From Gammaproteobacteria bacterium (GTDB lineage: Bacteria > Pseudomonadota > Gammaproteobacteria > Acidiferrobacterales > Sulfurifustaceae): a stretch of DNA of 64,000 bases. Numbering within the stretch: the stretch's first letter is position 1; every line of letters begins with the position of its first letter. Shown here one piece after another: positions 54,776 through 61,835 of the stretch. The DNA lies in contig JACQFZ010000068.1 of the NCBI GenBank assembly GCA_016199745.1, forward strand, positions 1 to 64,000, read 5' to 3'. Both the position numbers and the translations under genes were made by a program. The notes under the pieces are model-generated. The model searched no databases. It worked only from the letters and a program-made list of their open reading frames with translations, and was not told the origin of the DNA.

Positions 54776-56520
54776 ACGCGCCCATCGGCACGAGCAGCGC
54801 CAAAGCGGCATCGCCTGCTGTCGGGCAACTATCGGCGCCGACGTTGCAACGCCAGTGCGCCTGCGGCAGTCCGAGCTACGGCAGCGGCGAGTGCCAGACA
54901 TGCGCCGGTAAAAAGAAGACCCTGCGGCGCAAGGCGAACGGCCGTTTCACCGGCGCGATTCCGGACAGCGTGCACGAGGTGTTGCGCTCGCCGGGTTTAC
55001 CGCTCGATGGCGCGACCCGTGCTTTTATGGAGCCGCGTTTCGATCATGACTTCAGCCGTGTCCGCATTCATACCGATGCCCGCGCCGCCGAATCGGCGCG
55101 GGCATTGAACGCGCGCGCGTATACGGTGGGGCGCGACGTCGTTTTCAATGCTGGTGAATATTCGCCGGGCGTCGGCGGCGGACGGCGGCTCCTTGCGCAC
55201 GAGCTGACGCACGTGGTGCAACAGCGCGGTATCGCCACGTCGTCGACCGATGCGATCGAGCTTGGTGTGGTCAACGATGCGCATGAGCGCGAAGCCGACA
55301 TCGCTTCGGCAATCGTTATCTCATCGCAACAGCCGACACCGGCGCCGATGACGTCGATAGCCGCCGGCCCGCGACTGCAACGTTCGGTGTTGGGCGATAT
55401 CGGCAGCGTGCTGGCGGCGCCGTTCGTGGCGCTCTATCGGCTGTTCGGCGGCGAGTATTACTACAAGGAAACCTTACAAAAGTATCTGACGGGTCTGAAG
55501 GACCGCGGCAATGTCGAAAACAACTACGACAGCGACAACAAAGCCCGTGCCTGCGTCAAGCGCGAGAGCGAACTCGGTCCGTACGATGTAAAGATCAAAG
55601 TGTTGTTGGTGCGAGAGATGCTGGGCGGCTACACCAGCGGCGGCGACGAGGGTTCCATCATCGCATTGCTGCGGCGCACAGCGACAGCAGCGGAGCGTGA
55701 TCAGATCGTCAGCACCGTCGGTCGCGATTATCTGTGGAAAAACTTCAGCGGTAAAAACCGTCGCGTCATCGAAGCGATCACGTTGACGGCGGCCGATGCC
55801 AAGGGTGCGGCGTTGGTCGATCGCCTGCGGACTATGTCGGAAGACAATCTCCAGGATTATGTAAGCAATGCACTCGATCCGGATGTGAAGGCGGCGGCGC
55901 AGCGTGCCGCCCAGCTGCAAAAAATCACCGCGCCGGTGCCGTCGACGGCGGCGGTCAGCCCGCAGGGTGTCGCATCATTCCAGGTCAACGGCGTTGATGT
56001 GACCGCCGAGCCGGATGCCACCAGCAACGACGAGAATCTGCGCAATCGCGCGGTAACGCAGTTCGGACTCAACCAAGACAAACCGGTGAGCGATATTTTT
56101 AGCGATTCGGCGACCAACACCATCGTTTCATTCACGCCGCCACATTTGTTGGCGACAGTTAAAACCCTTTTTGGTCCAGGCACCGAACCCAGCGGTGCGT
56201 CGGGTTACGGTCGCGGCACGACCGCCGAAGATAAAGGTGAGGGCAAGACCTCCGTACGTTTCCACGAGAGCCGTCACGGCCAGGATTGGTTCGACTTTCT
56301 CGCGCAAAATCCGGCGCCGGTGTTCGGCGGCAAGGTCGGTATGTCGGTCGAAGATTTTCATAAAGCCGAACAACAGTTCCAAGACGACATCACCAGCTAC
56401 AACCAGCGCGCGACGGCGTACTCCGTCAAGAAAACCGATTGCCCCGGTACGCCGGCGAAGGAAGAAGAACTGAGTCCGTTTGGGTTGACCGCCGCCATTT
56501 GTCGTCAACAGGGACCGTAA
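54772..56520 (+). CDS. eCIS core-domain (DUF4157) protein 3 with Cys-rich N-terminus and C-terminal HESRH motif
   Basis: This 582-residue protein starts at a GTG overlapping the previous stop. It begins with a short Cys motif (LQRQCACGS ... GECQTCAGKKK; Cys29, 31, 41, 44) common in eCIS DUF4157 proteins. The core domain has MEPRFDHDFSRVRIHTDAR, then RAYTVGRDVVFNAGEYSPG and HELTHVVQQ (143-147). A module at about 235-310 (SDNKARACVKR, LLVREMLGGY) matches protein 2. Near the C-terminus VRFHESRHGQDWFDFL provides a second HExxH (498-502). It may be a second zinc-dependent effector. Its stop is four bases from the next start. Confidence 0.78.
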   Translation: MNAPIGTSSAKAASPAVGQLSAPTLQRQCACGSPSYGSGECQTCAGKKKTLRRKANGRFTGAIPDSVHEVLRSPGLPLDGATRAFMEPRFDHDFSRVRIHTDARAAESARALNARAYTVGRDVVFNAGEYSPGVGGGRRLLAHELTHVVQQRGIATSSTDAIELGVVNDAHEREADIASAIVISSQQPTPAPMTSIAAGPRLQRSVLGDIGSVLAAPFVALYRLFGGEYYYKETLQKYLTGLKDRGNVENNYDSDNKARACVKRESELGPYDVKIKVLLVREMLGGYTSGGDEGSIIALLRRTATAAERDQIVSTVGRDYLWKNFSGKNRRVIEAITLTAADAKGAALVDRLRTMSEDNLQDYVSNALDPDVKAAAQRAAQLQKITAPVPSTAAVSPQGVASFQVNGVDVTAEPDATSNDENLRNRAVTQFGLNQDKPVSDIFSDSATNTIVSFTPPHLLATVKTLFGPGTEPSGASGYGRGTTAEDKGEGKTSVRFHESRHGQDWFDFLAQNPAPVFGGKVGMSVEDFHKAEQQFQDDITSYNQRATAYSVKKTDCPGTPAKEEELSPFGLTAAICRQQGP

Positions 56521-56524
56521 CGAT

Positions 56525-57916
56525 ATGAGCGGAAGATTCTTCTCGCAGCGCATGAAGGACTGGTTGCCGTCGGTGCTGAAACCGAAGGGGAGCCTGCCGT
56601 TGCAACGCAAGGCCGCGAGCGCCGAGCCGGACACCGGCGTTCCGCCGATCGTGCACGACGTCGCGCAATCGTCCGGACGGCCGATCGACGATTCGGCGCG
56701 GTCATTTATGGAGCCGCGTTTCGGCCATGACTTCAGTGCCGTGCGCATTCACAACGATGCCAAAGCTGCCGCGTCGGCACGAGCGTTGAATGCACGTGCA
56801 TATACGGTCGGCCGCGATGTCGTGTTCGGCGCCGGCGAATATTCGCCGACGACCGATGTCGGCAAGCGTTTGTTGGCGCATGAGCTCGCGCACACCGTGC
56901 AACAGCGATCGGCGCCGACTGGGTCGGCGGTTGCCGAATCGGCGGCGAGTGAGAATCAGGCCGATCAAGCGGCAGCCGCGGTGATGACGAATCAACCGGC
57001 GTCGTTGCCGATGACAACCGCCGTCGGCATTCAGCGGCAACCATTGCCGGGAACCACGCCGCTGCCGACTAGCGACAGCTTGATCGAGAACGCCTCACCG
57101 TTGCTGGCGGCGGCGATCGGCTCGACCACGTTGGATGGCTTTGTCACCGGCAAAGCCGACCTTAGCGAGGCGCATCAAAAGGAAATCGTCAAAACCGCGC
57201 ATAACATTACCGTGCTGCTGCGCAAATACACGTTGTCGACGATATCGGTTACCGGTTTCGCCGATACCGTCGGCAGCGAAGCCGACAACCTCACGTTGGG
57301 CGATGCGCGGGCGCTGGCGGTCAAGCAGGCGTTGGTCGATCAAGGAATTTCCGAGTCGATCATCAGCACCGAGAGCAAAGGCGAAGGTGGGCCGCAAGCG
57401 GTGAAGACCGGCAACGAGGTTCCGAACGCGAGTAATCGCCGCGCCGAAGTGCGGTTCCATCCGAAGGAGGGTTTCGGCGGCATTATGACGCCGAAGCTCA
57501 CGCCGCCCGACTTCAACAAACAACCGGCACCGGTCCCGGGATCGTTCGGCCTGCCGCCGGATCTGACATATCACCCGAAGATCGAACCGCCCGATCCGAC
57601 CAAACTACCGCCGGACATTTTCAAGCCGTTGCCGCCGCCGATTCCCGGGACCGGACCTAAGTCGGCGCTCGATATCATTAATGAAAAGATCGTCGACCCG
57701 GTGGTCGACGCCGTCACCAAACCGTTGCCGAAGAGCGTCCGCGACAAGGTGAAAGAGGCGGCGCATGCCGGTGTGAAAACCGGTATCGCCAAGGCCGCGC
57801 GCGCCGCTGCCGAAGCGGCGGGCTTGAAGGACCCGGAAGGACTGGATGCGATCGAGAAGGCGGCGGCAGCGGCGATTCAAGAGAAGGGCAAAGGCACAGG
57901 AACGACACAACCATGA
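56525..57916 (+). CDS. eCIS core-domain (DUF4157) protein 4 with OmpA-like domain
   Basis: This 463-residue protein has the DUF4157 core (MEPRFGHDFSAVRIHNDAK, AYTVGRDVVFGAGEYSP, HELAHTVQQ with HExxH at 119-123). An OmpA/MotB-like peptidoglycan-binding domain follows at about residues 200-312: ISVTGFADTVGSEADNL, then RALAVKQALVDQGI and NRRAEVRF. A Pro-rich linker and a helical Ala/Lys-rich tail end the protein. No signal peptide is present, so the OmpA-like domain would meet peptidoglycan only after delivery or lysis. It could anchor particles to a cell wall or act on target cells. It overlaps the CIS-tube gene by four bases. Confidence 0.82.
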   Translation: MSGRFFSQRMKDWLPSVLKPKGSLPLQRKAASAEPDTGVPPIVHDVAQSSGRPIDDSARSFMEPRFGHDFSAVRIHNDAKAAASARALNARAYTVGRDVVFGAGEYSPTTDVGKRLLAHELAHTVQQRSAPTGSAVAESAASENQADQAAAAVMTNQPASLPMTTAVGIQRQPLPGTTPLPTSDSLIENASPLLAAAIGSTTLDGFVTGKADLSEAHQKEIVKTAHNITVLLRKYTLSTISVTGFADTVGSEADNLTLGDARALAVKQALVDQGISESIISTESKGEGGPQAVKTGNEVPNASNRRAEVRFHPKEGFGGIMTPKLTPPDFNKQPAPVPGSFGLPPDLTYHPKIEPPDPTKLPPDIFKPLPPPIPGTGPKSALDIINEKIVDPVVDAVTKPLPKSVRDKVKEAAHAGVKTGIAKAARAAAEAAGLKDPEGLDAIEKAAAAAIQEKGKGTGTTQP

Positions 57917-58575
57917 CCGCGTTTCCCAATTCACCGCGCGTTATCAAAGGCGGCATCGTGTTGCTCGATCCCGATACATTCAGCGTCTTGCCGAACGGCA
58001 TCATCGTGCTGCAATACAACCCGGACACGTTGAGCCGCACGCTCAAGATCAAAGGCGCGGACGAGGGCGGCGATCGTTCCGAGGCGTTGCGGCTGACCGG
58101 CCCGCCGGTGGAGACCATCAAGCTCGACGCCGAGATCGACGCCACTGACCAGCTCGAGTTTCCGGATCAGAACAGCAACACCGTGAAGTACGGCATCGCG
58201 CCGTCGTTGGCGGCGCTGGAAACACTGGTGTATCCGGCGAGCGCGACGCTGCAGAACAATTTCAGTTTGGCGCAACAAGGCACGCTCGAAATCATGCCGG
58301 TGTTGGCGCCGATGAGTCTGTTTGTATGGAGCGCCGCCCGCATCGTGCCGGTGCGTTTGACCGATCTTAGCGTCACCGAAGAAGCGTTCGATCCGTCGCT
58401 CAATCCGCTGCGCGCCAAGGTCAGTCTCGGTATGCGCGTGCTCAGCATCGACGATCTCAACTTCAACGAGAAAGGCGGCAGTCTTTATATGGCGTATCAG
58501 CGGCAGAAAGAAACGCTGGCGCAGCTGAGTCCGTCGGGTGCGTTCAGTGCGCTCGGTATTCGGGGGATTCCGTGA
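57913..58575 (+). CDS. eCIS tube-baseplate adaptor (CIS tube domain, Afp7/Pvc7-like)
   Basis: This 220-residue protein matches the CIS tube N-terminal domain of Afp7-type adaptors: VLQYNPDTLSRTLKIKG, RLTGPPVETIKLDAEIDATD and a following region ending LGMRVLSIDDLNF. These proteins join the tube to the baseplate. In many loci a LysM domain is fused behind this domain; here the LysM part is a separate gene at 58760-59134, with a palindromic repeat cluster (58591-58720) between the two. Confidence 0.88.
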   Translation: MTAFPNSPRVIKGGIVLLDPDTFSVLPNGIIVLQYNPDTLSRTLKIKGADEGGDRSEALRLTGPPVETIKLDAEIDATDQLEFPDQNSNTVKYGIAPSLAALETLVYPASATLQNNFSLAQQGTLEIMPVLAPMSLFVWSAARIVPVRLTDLSVTEEAFDPSLNPLRAKVSLGMRVLSIDDLNFNEKGGSLYMAYQRQKETLAQLSPSGAFSALGIRGIP

Positions 58576-58590
58576 GTCTGATGCACCGTC

Positions 58591-58720
58591 TCCCTCACCC
58601 CAACCCCTCTCCCGGAAGGAGAGGGGTTTTAAACCCTTCTCCCACCGGGAGAAGGCCGCTCTTGCGCATCCTGCGCGCGCGACATTCGCACATCCCTGTG
58701 CAGCAGGTGGGGATGAGGGA
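58591..58720. repeat. Palindromic repeat cluster between the CIS-tube and LysM genes
   Basis: It starts with CCCTCACCCC plus a CCCCTCTCCC hairpin, continues with a second CCTTCTCCC/GGGAGAAGG hairpin and ends with GTGGGGATGAGGG. It has the same units as at 48422 in another arrangement and lies outside coding frames. Confidence 0.7.
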
Positions 58721-58759
58721 AACGCGGCGCCGCTATGAATTAAACGTGAGGACGTTCAG

Positions 58760-59134
58760 ATGAACCTATCGTTTCCCAATTTCGATCCGGTGCAAGCACT
58801 GCTCAGCCAGACCGCGCTAAAGAATTCGTTGTTCAGCGCCAACAGCCGTTACTACGGCCTCGAACCGTTGACGATCACGCGGCACGGCACGATCGTGGCT
58901 TATATACCGCGCCGATTCGTGCCGTCGCCGTCGCGCTTTCAACTGTTGCAGGAACACACCGTCGTACAGGGCGAGCGACTGGACAACATCGCCGGCCAGT
59001 ACCTCGGTGACCCGACATTGTTCTGGCGGTTGTGCGACGCCAACAATGCTTTGCGTCCGGAAGCGTTGACGGAAACGCCGGGCCGCCGTTTGCGCATCAC
59101 TTTGCCCGAAGGAATCGTCGGTAACGCCTTATGA
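58760..59134 (+). CDS. eCIS LysM-domain baseplate protein
   Basis: This 124-residue protein has a short N-terminal region with YIPRRFVPSPSRF and then a LysM-like fold: EHTVVQGERLDNIAGQYLGD, DPTLFWRLCDANN and a final LRITLPEG. Proteins of this kind (gp53-like) sit at the tube-baseplate junction and bind peptidoglycan in some systems. Its ATG follows GAGG. Its stop overlaps the hub gene start (ATGA). Confidence 0.85.
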   Translation: MNLSFPNFDPVQALLSQTALKNSLFSANSRYYGLEPLTITRHGTIVAYIPRRFVPSPSRFQLLQEHTVVQGERLDNIAGQYLGDPTLFWRLCDANNALRPEALTETPGRRLRITLPEGIVGNAL

Positions 59135-60258
59135 ATCGCGGCTTTTATTTAACGCTCATGATGGGCTCGTTCAACGCGAGCCCGGTGCCGCGTGCGGTGA
59201 TCGACGCGCTCACCGATGTGCAGGTGACGTCGACGGTCGGCAGTCAGGGCGGTTTTCAATTGAAGTTCACCATGGGAAAAAATTCCGAGCTGGCGCGCAT
59301 GCACGCCTCGGGATTCTTCGATCCGCGCCAGCGCGTGATCATCGCCGTGACCGTGAACGGCAGCACCGAAGTGTTAATGGACGGCGTTATCACCAAACAG
59401 GATTGGACGCCGAGCAACGCCGCCGGCAAGACCACGTTCTCGGTGACCGGCCTCGACCTCACGGCGTTGATGGACTTCATCGACTTCACCGGCATTCCGT
59501 ACCCGGCGTTGCCGGAGTTCGTCATCGTCGAAGCGATTCTCGCCAAGTACCTGGTGCTCGGCATCGTGCCGGTCGCGTTGCCGGCGAGCATCCCGAAGTT
59601 CGAGAATCCGCTCGAGCGTTTCATCAAGCAGGAGGGCAGCGACTACGCCTACGTGACGACGCTCGCGAGCAGCACCGGCGCCGTGTTCTATCTCGATCCG
59701 GGGCCGACGCCGGGGAAGAGCATGGCGTATTGGGGACCCGATCTCACCAAGATGTTCGGCGGTATGCAGCCGGCACTCAGCATTAATTTCGACGCCACCA
59801 GCAACGTCGACTCGCTCAACTTTTCGTTCGACGGCACATTGTCGACGCAATATTTAGTAACAATTATCGAGCCGAACACGAAGGTCCCGATCCCGATTCC
59901 AGTGCCGAATCTCGACATCCTGAAGTCGGGTATGGGCGCGCATATTCCGCCGATATTTAAAGTGCGTCAGCTGCGTCCGACCGCCAGCGAAAATCCGGTG
60001 GGCGCGGCGTTGGCGGGGTTGGCGAAAATGTTCGAAGCGCCGGATGCAATCACCGCCAGCGGTCAGCTGGACGTGCTGCGTTACGGTCACGTATTCAAGG
60101 CGCGGCAACTGGCGGCGGTGCGCGGCGGCGGTAGTTATTTCGACGGTAAGTATTACGTGAAGAGCGTCACCCACAACATCAAGCGCGGCGAATACAAACA
60201 GAGCTTCACACTCGCGCGCGGTGGCATTGGTTCTTCGGTAACGACGGTGAGCGTATGA
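59131..60258 (+). CDS. eCIS hub protein (phage late control D / gp27-like)
   Basis: This 375-residue protein resembles the N-terminal hub part of VgrG-like spikes and phage gpD: a start with FYLTLMMGSFNASPVPRAV, LQVTSTVG-like strands, ITKQDWTPSNAAGKTTFSVTG and a final YVKSVTHNIKRGEYKQSFTL. The hub trimer adapts the sixfold tube to the threefold spike. The spike tip is a separate downstream gene, so the spike complex is split in two. The genes overlap by four bases. Confidence 0.88.
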   Translation: MNRGFYLTLMMGSFNASPVPRAVIDALTDVQVTSTVGSQGGFQLKFTMGKNSELARMHASGFFDPRQRVIIAVTVNGSTEVLMDGVITKQDWTPSNAAGKTTFSVTGLDLTALMDFIDFTGIPYPALPEFVIVEAILAKYLVLGIVPVALPASIPKFENPLERFIKQEGSDYAYVTTLASSTGAVFYLDPGPTPGKSMAYWGPDLTKMFGGMQPALSINFDATSNVDSLNFSFDGTLSTQYLVTIIEPNTKVPIPIPVPNLDILKSGMGAHIPPIFKVRQLRPTASENPVGAALAGLAKMFEAPDAITASGQLDVLRYGHVFKARQLAAVRGGGSYFDGKYYVKSVTHNIKRGEYKQSFTLARGGIGSSVTTVSV

Positions 60259-60773
60259 CAACGGCTGGCCAAAAGTACTACGGCATTTATCGCGGCACGG
60301 TGGTAAACAACATCGATCCGTTACAGACCGGTCGCATCATGGCGATCGTGCCCGATGTCGGCGGGATCACGCCGTCGACCTGGGCGATGCCGAGCATGCC
60401 GTTCACCGGCAAACAATCGGGCGCGTTCATGGTGCCGCAGATCGGTTCCGGCGTGTGGATCCAATTCGAAGCCGGCGATTGCGATCGACCGGTGTGGACC
60501 GGCGGTTGGTGGGGCAACGCCGCTGAAGTACCGGCGCTCGCGCTCGCCGGTGTGCCGGGCGATCCGAACATCGTCATGCAGACGACGTTGCAGAACTCGC
60601 TGGTCATCAGCGATCTGCCCGGTCCTACCGGCGGCATCATGCTGAAGAGCACGACCGGGGCGACGATCATCGTCAACGACACCGGCATTTATATTCAGAA
60701 CGGCAAGGGCGCTAGCATCGTGATGGTCGGGCCGACGGTGACGGTGAATAACGGGGCGTTGGTGGTGGTGTAG
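60255..60773 (+). CDS. eCIS spike protein (gp5/gpV-like OB-fold)
   Basis: This 172-residue protein starts with an OB-fold typical of baseplate assembly protein V (YYGIYRGTVVNNIDPLQTGR, VPDVGG, WAMPSMPFTG). It continues with MVPQIGSGVWIQFEAGDCDRP and a repetitive beta-helix-like C-terminus. It forms the puncturing needle under the hub, capped by the PAAR-like protein. A cluster of palindromic repeats (60833-60920) follows before the next gene. Confidence 0.87.
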   Translation: MTTAGQKYYGIYRGTVVNNIDPLQTGRIMAIVPDVGGITPSTWAMPSMPFTGKQSGAFMVPQIGSGVWIQFEAGDCDRPVWTGGWWGNAAEVPALALAGVPGDPNIVMQTTLQNSLVISDLPGPTGGIMLKSTTGATIIVNDTGIYIQNGKGASIVMVGPTVTVNNGALVVV

Positions 60774-60832
60774 TGCGTTGCTGTCGCGCTCCGTCAAATC
60801 TTTTGCAGATGTTGCTCGACGTTTCGGTAAAG

Positions 60833-60920
60833 CCCCTCTCCCCTTGCGGGAGAGGGGTTGGGGAGAGGGGTGGCATATGGCACCCCTCTCCCTGTCCCTC
60901 TCCCGCAAGGGGAGAGGGGA
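60833..60920. repeat. Paired inverted palindromic repeats between spike and PAAR-like genes
   Basis: Two hairpins of CCCCTCTCC...GGAGAGGGG, reverse complements of each other, flank a GTGGCATATGGCAC centre. The whole 88-base element is nearly palindromic. Confidence 0.75.
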
Positions 60921-61004
60921 CGCGTTAACTGGCGGAGGTGGTGCGTGAAGAATTTTGCAGAAAGAGCGATACGGAAAATCTAGGTTGAGCGAAAAGGAAA
61001 CGAC

Positions 61005-61328
61005 ATGCCCGGATTCTTATTACACGTCGGCGCCACCGTGATGTGCGCCCACGGCGGCCAAGCGCAACCGACCGTGCCCAATCCACGCGTGACAGTCATG
61101 GGTCAACCCACGGTGACGATAGCAGCCCCATACGTCATCGCCGGCTGCGCGATGCCGCCGCCGGCGGCCGGCAACGGGCCGTGCGTCACCGCGCAATGGA
61201 TCACGGCAGCGACGCGTGTGACCTCGAACGGCCAGCCGTTGTTGCTGCTCGACAGTCAAGCGATCTGCGCGCCGACCGGCACGCCGTTAATAATCGCCGT
61301 GACGCAGACGCGCGCCACCGCTATGTGA
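61005..61328 (+). CDS. eCIS PAAR-like spike tip protein (DUF4280-like)
   Basis: This 107-residue protein has Cys- and Gly-rich repeated segments (VMCAHGGQAQPTVPNPRVTV, IAGCAMPPPAAG, GPCVTAQW, SQAICAPTGTPL) typical of PAAR-like tip proteins that sharpen the spike with a metal. AAAAGGAAA precedes the ATG. Its place directly after the spike gene and before the gp25-like gene is usual for eCIS. Confidence 0.82.
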   Translation: MPGFLLHVGATVMCAHGGQAQPTVPNPRVTVMGQPTVTIAAPYVIAGCAMPPPAAGNGPCVTAQWITAATRVTSNGQPLLLLDSQAICAPTGTPLIIAVTQTRATAM

Positions 61329-61344
61329 CAGGACGAGACGAACG

Positions 61345-61704
61345 ATGAACATCGACTTCCCGTTCCACTTCAACAACCGCGGCCGCACCGCGACCACGGA
61401 CGACAACGATCACATCCGCGACATGATCGAGCAGTTGCTCTTCACCAGCCCCGGCGAACGCGTCAATCGTCCCGACTTCGGCAGCGGCCTGTTGCAGATG
61501 GTGTTCGCGCCCAACAGCGTTGAGCTGGCGTCGGCGTTGCAATTCACGACGCAAGCGGCGTTGCAGCGTTACCTGGGCGACGTGATCGATTTGCAACAGC
61601 TTGACGTGCGCGCCGAAGACGCGACGTTGAGCGTGACCGTGAAATATGTCGTGCGTACAACGCAGCAGGGTAGAACCGAAACGTTCGTACGGAGCGCGCC
61701 GTGA
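61345..61704 (+). CDS. eCIS baseplate protein, GPW/gp25 family
   Basis: This 119-residue protein is a gp25-like wedge protein. The conserved motif is seen as LLFTSPGERVNRPDFGSGL, followed by LQFTTQAALQRYLGDVIDL. It links sheath and baseplate wedge. It starts 16 bases after the PAAR-like gene, and a repeat cluster (61714-61800) separates it from the baseplate J gene. Confidence 0.9.
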   Translation: MNIDFPFHFNNRGRTATTDDNDHIRDMIEQLLFTSPGERVNRPDFGSGLLQMVFAPNSVELASALQFTTQAALQRYLGDVIDLQQLDVRAEDATLSVTVKYVVRTTQQGRTETFVRSAP

Positions 61705-61713
61705 AAATTATTA

Positions 61714-61800
61714 CCCCTCTCCCTTCGGGAGAGAGGTGGGGGTGAGGGAAGCAGTGGCAACAAGTTTCCCTCGCGCTGGCCCTCTCCCGGAGGGACAGGG
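61714..61800. repeat. Palindromic repeat pair between gp25-like and baseplate J genes
   Basis: A CCCCTCTCCC/GGGAGAGAGG hairpin with a GGGGGTGAGGG tail is followed, after 25 bases, by a degraded inverted unit (CCCTCTCCCGGAGGGACAGGG). Confidence 0.7.
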
Positions 61801-61835
61801 AACTGCGGAGCAGAATGAGATTTGAGGCAATGCGA

